DNA of 64,000 nucleotides from Halomonas sp. SpR1 (GTDB lineage Bacteria; Pseudomonadota; Gammaproteobacteria; Pseudomonadales; Halomonadaceae): positions 19,559 through 83,558 of the forward strand of contig NZ_JAUAMB010000021.1 in the NCBI RefSeq assembly GCF_031010175.1. The letters are read 5' to 3'. The notes beneath the pieces were generated by a model. That model saw nothing but the letters and a program-made list of their open reading frames with translations. It made no database searches and had not been told where the DNA came from. Position 1 is the first letter of the stretch; every line of letters begins with the position of its first letter. A program made the translations under genes and the position numbers. This document shows positions 55,725 through 63,873 of this stretch, piece after piece.

Positions 55725-55852
55725 GGCTGTGCTTTTGCCGCTTGGCGCCGGGTAGCAAAACGTTTCAGGCCTATTAGCAGGCCAATCCCGACAGCAAGCC
55801 CGCTACCCGCCAGGATGAGTTCTTTAGCGGAGGTAGCTGGCTGCCCAATCAT
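55706..55852 (-). CDS. small single-helix membrane protein, 48 residues
   Basis: Short frame MIGQPATSAKELILAGSGLAVG... with one hydrophobic helix (LILAGSGLAVGIGLLIGL, about 12-29), then a basic stretch KRFATRRQAAKAQPHREEE. The pattern (positive-inside tail, good codon use) suggests a real small membrane protein. Against it: I see no clear ribosome site before the ATG, and its end overlaps the fusion gene antisense by 19 bp. Confidence 0.45.
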   Translation of the reverse strand: MIGQPATSAKELILAGSGLAVGIGLLIGLKRFATRRQAAKAQPHREEE

Positions 55853-55902
55853 ATTGGTGAGAGTAGGCCTACGCCCTTGCTCAATGTTCGTGACATGCCT
55901 AC

Positions 55903-55949
55903 TCCCATCGGCGAAAAAAGCGTTAGCATACGCTAGCCGTCCGATGGGA
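55903..55949. repeat. inverted repeat between convergent/divergent units
   Basis: TCCCATCGG (55903-55911) and CCGATGGGA (55941-55949), perfect 9-bp arms, with a smaller imperfect hairpin (GCGTTAGC ... GCTAG) inside the loop. On the - strand it lies just after the ProX-like gene and may be its terminator. Confidence 0.55.
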
Positions 55950-55972
55950 TGACGGTGCTTTTACACCAAGCG

Positions 55973-56911
55973 TTAGTTGTAGAGCTGGGTTTCTATGACA
56001 GGCCAAGCGGGGTCGCCGTCGGTGGTAGTGACGTTTGCCAGCATAGCTTCAACGCGCTCAGGATGGTCGTTGATCCACTGTTTGGCGACATCATTAAGGT
56101 CTTGCTCTTCCTGGCCAAATGCCTGAATCATCCAGCTCTGCTCTTCAGCGGTGAAGGTGAACTGTTCAAAGAAGGTCACCACGTTGGGGTTGGCATCCGC
56201 ATACTCACTGCGCAGTAGCGTTAACACATCGCTTTCACCATTGTTCTCGCCGAACAGGTTTTCGGGATCTTCCAGGTAGCGCATGGGCAGCTCAAGGTTC
56301 ATCCAGTGGGGCGTCCAGCCGACCCAGACGATGGCCTCTTCCCGAGAGATTGCATCCCGCGCAGCGGTAAGCATGCCGACTTCGCTGGTGTCGACAAGGC
56401 GCCAGTCACCTAGCCCCCAGGTGTCGTTATCAATGGCACCATGCAGAATCTCACTGGCGGCAGAACCTGCGCCAAAGCCATGTATTTGGCCATTGAACTG
56501 GTCGCGGTGCTCATCCAGATCGGCAAAACTTTGGATGCCGCTCTCATACAGATATTCCGGCACCGCCAGGGTCATTTGTGCGCCATCCACGTTATTGGCG
56601 ACATCGATGAGTACACCTGACTCTTTACGGGGATTAAACATTTCCCGCTGGGCGGGCAGCCAAGCCCCTAGAAAGGCGTCGATATCGCCGCTTTCGATGC
56701 CCTGGTAAATCACCTGTAGGCCGATTTCGTGAGTGCTGGTTTCGTAGCCCAGTGGGTTTAATAACTGCTCGGCGATGGCGGTTTTTACCGTAATGCCGGG
56801 CCAGGCGGGGACACCGAAATCGAGGGGTTGATCGTCGGCGTGAACCGCCGACACGAAGAGTGCGGCGGTGGCAAAGGCAATGCCTGAGGCGATAGGTTTA
56901 AGGTGTGTCAT
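55973..56911 (-). CDS. ProX/OpuAC-type substrate-binding protein
   Basis: Periplasmic binding protein of 312 residues with a Sec signal (ASGIAFATAALFVSAVHA, cleaved near residue 25). The mature start DFGVPAWPGITVKTAIAEQLLNPLGY and GDIDAFLGAWLPAQREMFNP match the quaternary-ammonium binders, with Trp residues for the aromatic cage (W in PAWPG, GAWLP, VWVGWTPHWMN). Lying just after a gamma-butyrobetaine hydroxylase gene on the same strand, it probably binds gamma-butyrobetaine, carnitine, choline or glycine betaine. ATG 56911 has AAGGAGAT upstream. No ATPase or permease genes are adjacent. Confidence 0.88.
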   Translation of the reverse strand: MTHLKPIASGIAFATAALFVSAVHADDQPLDFGVPAWPGITVKTAIAEQLLNPLGYETSTHEIGLQVIYQGIESGDIDAFLGAWLPAQREMFNPRKESGVLIDVANNVDGAQMTLAVPEYLYESGIQSFADLDEHRDQFNGQIHGFGAGSAASEILHGAIDNDTWGLGDWRLVDTSEVGMLTAARDAISREEAIVWVGWTPHWMNLELPMRYLEDPENLFGENNGESDVLTLLRSEYADANPNVVTFFEQFTFTAEEQSWMIQAFGQEEQDLNDVAKQWINDHPERVEAMLANVTTTDGDPAWPVIETQLYN

Positions 56912-56987
56912 GGGATCTCCTTGCTTGGTTTTATAATCGACTCGTTTTTGTCGGATAGCGGTTGTTGTTAAATAAAGGAATACCGCG

Positions 56988-58160
56988 TTAATCGTTGCGG
57001 GCCAGTACACGAAGGCGTGAAGCCAGCATGTCGCGGTCTAAATAGGTGCCCTGTAGATGACGTGCGCCGCTGTTGGGATCGAACTCGCGGCGCCCGTGAA
57101 GTACCCGGCGATTATCAAACGCCACCATCTGGCCCGGGAGAAGGGTGAACTCTAGCTGGTGTGCTTCGCTGTGAAACAGTTTCCAAAGCAGGGCGTAGGC
57201 GCTGTACCAGGCATCCATCTGCTCTACCGGCAGGTGAAGGGCATCGCGAATCCAGTTGTTCAAACGTATTTCGACCAGGTTGCCTGCGCTATCCAGAGTG
57301 ACCACTGGCGCCCGCAGGGAAATGTCGTGGGTTTCATCCTGAAAGCGAAAATCAATCGGCGTTTCGCTGAGAATTGCCAGCGCTTCCGGAGATTGCTGGC
57401 GCAGAGCCTCTACGACCCGAACGCCATCGGCAAACAGTGACTCTCCTCCGCTGGCGCCGTTTTGGAGGCAGTAAAGCAGTTGAATATCCGGCGGCTGCCG
57501 CCAGTTGGGCAAATCAATATGCAGCGGTAATCCCACCGCGGTATAGGCCGCGTTATTGGGGTTGGGTTTGGAGCGCACGTCAAAGCGGGCGCCAAAGTTG
57601 GTGGCGCGCAGGGGACCAATACGCTCGGCTAGGCGGCTTACTTCCTCTTCCACCAGGGGGCCGTCGGTCATCAATGCCAGCCCGTCCCGTAGCATGGCGG
57701 TCAGCCAGGCTTTTTCGCCCTGAGGTGTTAAAAAGTCGCTATGGCGAATGCGCTCGGGAGCAAAGTTATCTTCCCACGGTGCGACCTTGGGGATGGCTGA
57801 GGTGAGCGCGGCTTCTGGGCGGCGCTGGTAAAGCCAGCCGCTATGAAAGGCACTGATGTGACCATCCTGCCAGTTAAGGTGTAAATGACCATCGAGTAGC
57901 GCAACGGTCGGCGGCTCAGTGATTTCCTCAAGCGGCAGGTAGAGCCTTTCGCGGGTTTGCGGGTGGCGGCAGGCCGGGCAGGCGCAGTGGTCGCGTAGCC
58001 AGCGCAGGGGCAGGGTCGTTTGTTGACCATCTTGCCACGTTAGCGCTACGCCTTGCTGAGTCAGCGTGGCTTGGGTGAGTGCCGGGCCAGAGTGATAAGG
58101 CGTTAATTCGCCCATTTCGGGGGCATGATTCTGAGGTGTGGTTTGTAAAGCGCCGTTCAT
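56988..58160 (-). CDS. gamma-butyrobetaine hydroxylase family dioxygenase
   Basis: Fe(II)/2-oxoglutarate dioxygenase of 390 residues, the length of known bacterial gamma-butyrobetaine hydroxylases, which make L-carnitine. The N-terminal DUF971 domain binds zinc: DHCACPACRHP has C59, C61, C64 and H66. The double-stranded beta-helix holds the iron triad H214-x-D216 (PLHIDLPNW) and H355 (RRVLHGRREF). ATG 58160 has TGGAGT upstream and gives the family length. It precedes the binding-protein gene and is divergent from a LysR gene 160 bp away. Confidence 0.88.
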   Translation of the reverse strand: MNGALQTTPQNHAPEMGELTPYHSGPALTQATLTQQGVALTWQDGQQTTLPLRWLRDHCACPACRHPQTRERLYLPLEEITEPPTVALLDGHLHLNWQDGHISAFHSGWLYQRRPEAALTSAIPKVAPWEDNFAPERIRHSDFLTPQGEKAWLTAMLRDGLALMTDGPLVEEEVSRLAERIGPLRATNFGARFDVRSKPNPNNAAYTAVGLPLHIDLPNWRQPPDIQLLYCLQNGASGGESLFADGVRVVEALRQQSPEALAILSETPIDFRFQDETHDISLRAPVVTLDSAGNLVEIRLNNWIRDALHLPVEQMDAWYSAYALLWKLFHSEAHQLEFTLLPGQMVAFDNRRVLHGRREFDPNSGARHLQGTYLDRDMLASRLRVLARND

Positions 58161-58320
58161 GAGAACTCCAATTCGCTCCCTAAGTGGCAGCGCCTGCAGA
58201 GGTTTTAGGGCGTGCATAAGGGGGTTGCTTCAGTGCTGTCTAGGATGGGGAGTAGCCGCGGCAGTGACAAACGATTAATCTGACCCCTGAGATGTCATTT
58301 TATTTATAGGTCTCTTTTTC

Positions 58321-59187
58321 ATGAGTCAGTTACCGCCTCTACTATGGCTCCAAGCGTTTGAGTCTGCGGCGCGCACCCTGAGTTTTACTGCCGCCGGCAA
58401 TGAGCTGGGTGTCACTCAAGCGGCCATTAGTCAGCGTGTCAGGCTGCTGGAAGACCGCGTAGGGCAGAAGTTGTTTGTGCGCCATGCGCGCAGTTTGACG
58501 CTCACTCCCGCCGGGCAGGCGTGGCTACCGAGTATTCACGATGCCTTTGTGCGGATTAGCGAAGGCACTCTGGAGGTGTTTGGCAGCACGTCCGAGCAGC
58601 CGGTAACGCTGCGGGCCACGCCGGTTATTCAGCAGTCGTGGCTGGCGCCGCGGTTGATTGCTTTCCACCGCGCTCACCCCCAAGTGGCGATTCGCCTGGT
58701 GAGCGCTATCTGGCCGGATGACTTTGGCCCCGAAGGGGCGGATATCGAAATTCGTTATGGCAAAGGGGAGTGGACGGGCATCGAAATGCAGCCGCTAGGC
58801 GAAGAACAATTGCTGCCTGTTTGCTCGCAAGCCTTGGCGGAGACGCTAACCGCGCCAAGCGATTTGGCTGGGCATACGCTGCTGCACGCTGTCGGTTTTG
58901 GTGTGGGGTGGCCGGGGTGGCTGCAGGAAGCGGGGGTTGCCCACCTGGAAGCGCAGTGCTGGTCGCTTACCTGCGATAACCAGGTGATGACGCTAGCCCT
59001 GGCTAGTCAGAGCGGAGGTATCGCGCTCACCCACCGACGGTTAATGGAACAGCGCACGGATCTAGTGGCACCTTTTGAGCTGAGCGTGCCCAGCGAGGAA
59101 CGCTTCTGGTTGGTGCGTCCTAGCCGACGCCACGTTAGCGACGAAGCCGCCTTGGTGTGGCAGTGGCTTTGCGATTCAGTAGGGTAA
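58321..59187 (+). CDS. LysR family transcriptional regulator (GcvA-like)
   Basis: Regulator of 288 residues; winged helix FESAARTLSFTAAGNELGVTQAAISQRVRLLEDRVGQKLF, with the TQAAISQ(R/Q)V recognition helix typical of GcvA-like proteins. Effector domain complete. It is divergent from the hydroxylase/binding-protein pair and is the likely controller of that pair, sensing a quaternary amine or a product of it. The AGCS symporter follows on its own strand. Confidence 0.88.
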   Translation: MSQLPPLLWLQAFESAARTLSFTAAGNELGVTQAAISQRVRLLEDRVGQKLFVRHARSLTLTPAGQAWLPSIHDAFVRISEGTLEVFGSTSEQPVTLRATPVIQQSWLAPRLIAFHRAHPQVAIRLVSAIWPDDFGPEGADIEIRYGKGEWTGIEMQPLGEEQLLPVCSQALAETLTAPSDLAGHTLLHAVGFGVGWPGWLQEAGVAHLEAQCWSLTCDNQVMTLALASQSGGIALTHRRLMEQRTDLVAPFELSVPSEERFWLVRPSRRHVSDEAALVWQWLCDSVG

Positions 59188-59288
59188 GTGGTTATTGCTG
59201 TCCTAACGTCTTTTTGCCATTTTTCTTGCCATTTTGGTGCAACCGTGAAGAATGATGCGCCTTCATTGTTTAAAAAGGCGTGTTTTTC

Positions 59289-60737
59289 ATGGACTTTACT
59301 CTTCCTCCGTTGCTCACATCGCTGGTGGATCGCGGTAATGGCCTGCTCTGGGGCAGCGTGCTGATTTACCTGCTGATTGGTGCAGGCCTCTATTTCACGG
59401 TGATGACCCGCGCTATTCAACTGCGCTATTTCGGTCATATGTTCAAGCTGCTGGGAAGTTCCCGCCAATCAAATGGTGGTATCTCTTCGTTTCAAGCGCT
59501 CTCTACCAGTCTGGCGGCCCGGGTAGGCACGGGTAACCTGGCAGGGGTCGCGGTGGCGATCTCTTTGGGCGGCCCTGGCGCTATTTTCTGGATGTGGATG
59601 ACCGCCATGGTGGGGATGGCGACCAGCTTTGTAGAATCGACCCTGGCCCAAGCATATAAAACCGACCACGGAGACAACACCTTCCGTGGCGGCCCCGCGC
59701 GTTATATTGAGCGTGGTTTGGGCTTGCGCTGGCTGGCCGTTTTGTTCTCTATCTGTTTGATTATTGCCTTTGGGTTGGCGTTTAACAGCGTTCAGGCCAA
59801 CTCTATCGCCCAGGCCATGGAGCAGGCATTTGCCGTTCCCACCTGGGCAATGGGGTTAGTGTTGATGGCGGTGGTTGCGCCGATCATCTTTGGCGGCTTG
59901 AAGTCGATTGCCAAGGTAGCTGAGCTTGTTGTACCGCTGATGGCGCTGCTCTACCTAGTGCTAGCGTTGGTCGTCGTTGGATTGAATATCAGCGACTTGC
60001 CCACAGCTATAATGACCATTATTCGCAGTGCGTTTGGTTTTGAGCAGGCGGCCGGTGGGGCGGTAGGCTACGCGGTTTCCCAGGCGATTATGAACGGCAT
60101 TCAGCGCGGATTATTTTCCAATGAAGCGGGCATGGGTTCGGCGCCCAATGCGGCGGCTACCGCCTCTACGCGGCCCGATCACCCCGCTGCCCAGGGCTTT
60201 ATTCAGATGCTCGGGGTGTTTCTGGATACGCTGGTGATCTGCACGGCCACGGCGGCCATCATCATTATGGCCGGGCCTGAATTGATGGCGGGGGATGAGA
60301 ACAACGGCATCCAGTTGACCCAAATGGCGCTCTCCAGCCATGTGGGCGAGTGGGGCGGCATGTTTATCGCGGTGGCGATTCTGCTGTTTGCCTTTACCTC
60401 GGTGATTGCCAACTACTCTTACGGTGAATCTAATATCGAGTACCTGGCCGGTCGTCGTGCGCCCGTCGCGGTGCTGATTTATCGCCTAGCGGTACTGGCG
60501 ATGATTATGGTTGGTTCAGTCGCCAGTCTAGGGGCGATCTGGAACTTTGCCGACCTCTCTATGGGCATGATGGCGATTATTAACCTGGTCGCTATTCTCA
60601 TGCTGTCACCGGTGGCTTTCTCGCTGTTCCGCGACTACGAAAAGCAGTTGAAAGCGGGCAAAGAGCCGGTATTCGACCCCAGCCGCTTCCCTAAACTGGT
60701 GAATAAAGTTGATCCAAAGGCTTGGCCCAAGAAGTAA
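59289..60737 (+). CDS. sodium:alanine symporter family (AGCS) transporter
   Basis: Inner-membrane symporter of 482 residues with about eleven helices. Family motifs: GLYFTVMTRAIQLRYFGHM near residue 40, GTGNLAGVAVAISLGGPGAIFWMWMTAMVGMATSFVESTLAQ near 85-125 and GIQRGLFSNEAGMGSAPNAAATA near 275. Members carry alanine or glycine with sodium. Start ATG 59289 rather than GTG 59280, for spacing from AAAAAGG. It may belong to the amine locus next door, but such carriers are also common alone. Confidence 0.92.
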   Translation: MDFTLPPLLTSLVDRGNGLLWGSVLIYLLIGAGLYFTVMTRAIQLRYFGHMFKLLGSSRQSNGGISSFQALSTSLAARVGTGNLAGVAVAISLGGPGAIFWMWMTAMVGMATSFVESTLAQAYKTDHGDNTFRGGPARYIERGLGLRWLAVLFSICLIIAFGLAFNSVQANSIAQAMEQAFAVPTWAMGLVLMAVVAPIIFGGLKSIAKVAELVVPLMALLYLVLALVVVGLNISDLPTAIMTIIRSAFGFEQAAGGAVGYAVSQAIMNGIQRGLFSNEAGMGSAPNAAATASTRPDHPAAQGFIQMLGVFLDTLVICTATAAIIIMAGPELMAGDENNGIQLTQMALSSHVGEWGGMFIAVAILLFAFTSVIANYSYGESNIEYLAGRRAPVAVLIYRLAVLAMIMVGSVASLGAIWNFADLSMGMMAIINLVAILMLSPVAFSLFRDYEKQLKAGKEPVFDPSRFPKLVNKVDPKAWPKK

Positions 60738-60810
60738 TCGAACCAAAGTATCCTATTTGAACCAAACGAGCTAAATTAAACGAACCCAAGCCATTTAATA
60801 CGCTGGCTGC

Positions 60811-60846
60811 GCCCCGCCTCGCATTTTGCGTCGCGGGGCTTTTTTT
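60811..60846 (+). terminator. terminator after AGCS gene
   Basis: GCCCCGC ... GCGGGGC stem around a 15-base loop with internal pairing, followed by seven T. Confidence 0.85.
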
Positions 60847-60976
60847 ATTTCATCATGACTCCAACAGCGTACTTTGCTGGACTACGCCTAAGCTAGATTT
60901 GGTTGGACAACAAAACCGGCAGCATGTCTAAGCCCATGAGTGGGTAGGCTTAATATTGCGGCGTCTGGGTTTTCCG

Positions 60977-61011
60977 GTTCAATAGTCGCAACGCTGTTGC
61001 GACTATTGAAC
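60977..61011. repeat. perfect 16-bp inverted repeat
   Basis: GTTCAATAGTCGCAAC and GTTGCGACTATTGAAC are exact reverse complements separated by GCT. No T-run follows. It lies at the left border of the accessory region, about 90 bp before a toxin-antitoxin pair and after a stretch (60851-60976) with no gene. Confidence 0.9.
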
Positions 61012-61103
61012 ATGGGCGGCCTCTGGGGGCTAGCAGGCAACCTGCCACGAGCAGGAGCTGGACAACCATGCCCGTTACGGGTATATTTTGAAGGTGGACG
61101 AGT

Positions 61104-61487
61104 ATGAACGTCTTGAAGCGAAAGGACTTTGCGCGGTGGCAGACGGGCGAGAAACTGTCCGATGAGGCCCTGTGCAGGGCAGTTCAGGAAATGGAAAGTG
61201 GACTGATTGATGCCGACTTAGGCGGCCACCTCTATAAGAAGCGAGTTGCCCGCCCGGACGCGGGTAAGAGCGGTGGCTACCGCACCTTGTTATCGGCCCG
61301 TGTTGGCCACCGTTATGTATTCCTGCATGGGTTCCCGAAAAGCAACAAGGCGAACATCACGCGGGACGAGAAAAAAGCGCTGCAATATGCTGGCAAGGTA
61401 TTTCTAGAGCTGTCGGCTAAGGAATTGGTGAAGGCATTGCAGGCTGGTGTCCTACAGGAGGTTTGTTGTGACAAGCAAAATCATTGA
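61104..61487 (+). CDS. RelE/HigB-type toxin
   Basis: Toxin of 127 residues with the layout of the RelE-like mRNA-interferase family seen in HigB-type loci: LYKKRVARPDAGKSGGYRTLLSARVGHRYVFLHGFPKSNKANITRDEKKALQYAGKVFLEL contains the basic strands and the F-x-K-S-x-K-x-N-I pattern. The toxin gene comes first and the antitoxin second, as in higBA. RBS AAGGTGGA is a few bases before the ATG. It overlaps the antitoxin gene by 20 bp. Confidence 0.85.
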   Translation: MNVLKRKDFARWQTGEKLSDEALCRAVQEMESGLIDADLGGHLYKKRVARPDAGKSGGYRTLLSARVGHRYVFLHGFPKSNKANITRDEKKALQYAGKVFLELSAKELVKALQAGVLQEVCCDKQNH

Positions 61488-61773
61488 ATCCTTGCGCGGT
61501 GATCTGGCCGCATTGCACGACGCCGGTGCGATCAGCAAAGTGACGATGCGTGAGTTCGACGCGATCTGTCCGCCGCCGGTACGCGAGTTCAGCGCCGACG
61601 ACATTAAACGTCTGCGTGAGGGGCTGCACTTCAGTCAGCCAGTGTTCGCCCATCATCTGCACACCTCCGCTTCGACGGTGCGCAAGTGGGAGCAGGGCGA
61701 AACGCGTCCAGCTGGCCCTGCGCTCAAGCTGCTTAATGTCATCGCCGACAAGGGCTTGCAGGCTATTATCTGA
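61468..61773 (+). CDS. HigA-type antitoxin (Xre helix-turn-helix)
   Basis: Antitoxin of 101 residues. A toxin-binding N-terminal part is followed by the helix-turn-helix IKRLREGLHFSQPVFAHHLHTSASTVRKWEQGETRPAGPALKLLNVI (about 50-97). GTG 61468 has CAGGAGG 6 bases before it; the longer frame from 61447 lacks such a site. It overlaps the toxin's end and would repress its own operon. Confidence 0.87.
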   Translation: MTSKIIESLRGDLAALHDAGAISKVTMREFDAICPPPVREFSADDIKRLREGLHFSQPVFAHHLHTSASTVRKWEQGETRPAGPALKLLNVIADKGLQAII

Positions 61774-61851
61774 TGAGTGTACGACGGAGATGCTGATAGT
61801 GGATAGTGCCACGAGAATAGCTGCCGTATCGGCGTAACCGGGGAGGCGAAA

Positions 61852-63135
61852 ATGGACGAGGCGATTGTAGTTTTCTCCCGGAAAGGAATTTTCCAAACCA
61901 TAATCTTGGCATGTGATGTACGAAGCCGTGAACATGCGCGCAAGCTGTGGCCATTAGTCTCTCCCGACGGATCACGACAGATGGTGACGTGGGTCAGCCC
62001 CTCTTTTGAAAATGGGAAATTGCGTCGGCGATCCCATTTTCGGATACTCCCTGCCCAACACACCTTTAACCCTAAAGCGCATTTCGATGATGAAGAGATC
62101 AGCCGTGGGCGTGTTGTACAAGAAAGCCCTGAACACCGGCGGGCAAAAGAACTTGTCGCGGACGAACTCTCAAGGCGCTTGCGTGCTGGGCTTGCTATGC
62201 CCTGGGCGTTCAAGGATGTGGACTCATCGGATTATCCGCTGGAGGGGAACTTGCTGCTTGGTGCCGACCGAGTGGCAACTGAACATCCCCTAGAGACGCC
62301 TTTTGGCAGCAAGTTCCGGCTCGACGTGGCTGTGCTTGGGCCGCCGGTTCAGGCTGAGCCGATGGTGCTTGGCGGTGTTGAAATCGAACTTGGCCATGCC
62401 TTTGATGGTCGCAAGACGCTGATCGGAAAGTCTCTCGGCTTCCCACTCATCTCCATCGATATCACCGAAATGGCCCTGCCCGAGCTGACACCGGAATGGG
62501 CACAGCGGGTATTGACTGCGACTACACGCAGCCATGAGCAAGGTCGCCGGCAGACCTACATCTATCTCCATGACTTGCTATACCCACTTTATGCGCAATT
62601 GCCGGCGTTTCTCGACGACGAGCAACGCCATCAGTTCCTGGTGTTTGCCGACGATAAAACGCTGAACAAACTGGTGAACTGGATGAATCTGCTGGCCGAA
62701 AAGCTGGAGTATCCGAGAGGAACAGTTTCTGTGGCGATAGTCAACGGTAAGAACGACCAGGCCCGTAAGATGCTGGAGCGTGCCGGGCAGGTTGTCGGGC
62801 CTGACTGGAAGGACTTCAATGATCAGAAATGTCTTCGCCTGACCCTTCCTCGACCCAAGGGGCCAGCAGATCTTCAGGCGCACCGTTTCCACATGACTAT
62901 GGCGCGTATCCTGCTTTCGCATACCGATGCACTTGTTGGCTATAAGTATTGCAACGGTGTGGACAACAATCACCCCGAAGACGATATATGGGTTGCGAAG
63001 CGCTGGATTGCCAGTGAAAAAATATTTTCCGAGCATCGTGTATTACCGAAACGATTGGCCGAGCCGGTCAATAGATTGATCGCCGTAGTTTCGGATCTCA
63101 GGCATAATCGCACAGCAGCCCGCCACGAGGTGTGA
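61852..63135 (+). CDS. putative CoiA-like / PD-(D/E)XK nuclease, 427 residues
   Basis: Cytosolic protein of 427 residues that I cannot place in a named family. Residues 90-200 have the outline of a restriction-nuclease-like fold as in competence protein CoiA: SPEHRRAKELVADEL (H95-x3-K99), then FRLDVAVLG with D158, then a strand GGVEIELGHAFDGRKTLIGKSLGFPLISIDIT with E177-x-E179. The last position is Glu, not Lys or Gln, so catalysis is uncertain. The remaining 220 residues (from LLYPLYAQLPAFL) are of unknown type. GGGAGG before ATG 61852; 78 bp after the antitoxin stop. Confidence 0.5.
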   Translation: MDEAIVVFSRKGIFQTIILACDVRSREHARKLWPLVSPDGSRQMVTWVSPSFENGKLRRRSHFRILPAQHTFNPKAHFDDEEISRGRVVQESPEHRRAKELVADELSRRLRAGLAMPWAFKDVDSSDYPLEGNLLLGADRVATEHPLETPFGSKFRLDVAVLGPPVQAEPMVLGGVEIELGHAFDGRKTLIGKSLGFPLISIDITEMALPELTPEWAQRVLTATTRSHEQGRRQTYIYLHDLLYPLYAQLPAFLDDEQRHQFLVFADDKTLNKLVNWMNLLAEKLEYPRGTVSVAIVNGKNDQARKMLERAGQVVGPDWKDFNDQKCLRLTLPRPKGPADLQAHRFHMTMARILLSHTDALVGYKYCNGVDNNHPEDDIWVAKRWIASEKIFSEHRVLPKRLAEPVNRLIAVVSDLRHNRTAARHEV

Positions 63136-63334
63136 AATCCCTTATGAGTACTCCGGCGTAGCCAAGCCAGGTTCTCTACGTGACTGACGTTGCATGGTGC
63201 TTGGCATACAGAATGCTATCTAAAGTGGGTGTCCGGATTACTTGGTTGATAAGGGTGCCTCTCAAGTTCTTATCATTGACTATCGCGCACTTCATCTGTG
63301 CGATATTCCTAGCTTATATCGTAAGTTAGCCGCG

Positions 63335-63873
63335 TCAATTCACAGGCAGAAGCTTTCGACGGAATAAGCTGGAATAGGTTCGATCACGCGCAAGAGTCGG
63401 ATCATATTCTCCCTGCTGATAAATGATTCTGGCGGCGGCCCCTGTCGTTGATAGCGGCAGCACTTCGGCATTGGGGTGGCGCTCGACGAACAATTTATGC
63501 TCCTCGTAGATACCCTCCATGCCGCCGACGATCACCGCTGCGCTGAAACTGCGGCTTCCGATCATTGCACGCCTCATGGCCGTCAAACTGGCCGTTCTGT
63601 TGTTATTGACCGCAGGTACCATGTGCACGTTGACGAACTCTGCCAGTTCAGGAGGTAATCGTCCCTCAAACAGTTTACTTTGGTAAATCGCCAACCGGTC
63701 ACGATCGAGGCCTGACTCGCGGGCGAAAAGAGCCAAGAGCGGTGTTATCGCCGGATGACCGCCGCAAGTAATTCGTCCGATCGGCAACACTACTTCGACC
63801 AAAGCCTTGATTGCTTCCCGTATGGCAAGGACGTCAGCGGTGTCGAAAAATACCCGATCACGATTAGGCAAGG
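63335..63873 (-). pseudogene. SLOG-family nucleotide-sensor gene, 5' end cut by IS
   Basis: The frame gives about 180 residues of a SLOG (Rossmann-like, LOG/TIR-associated) domain: DTADVLAIREAIKALVEVVLP, then ITCGGHPAITPLLALFARESGLDRDRLAIYQSKLF, IVGGMEGIYEEHKLF and VLPLSTTGAAARIIY, which are the ligand-binding loops. Intact relatives begin with a strand like 'FLSASxP' some 20-25 residues before DTADV; here the sequence runs directly into an IS3-type end at 63874, and the only possible start (TTG 63886) lies inside it. So the gene is truncated and probably not expressed. SLOG domains bind NAD- or nucleotide-derived signals in defence systems. Confidence 0.7.
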
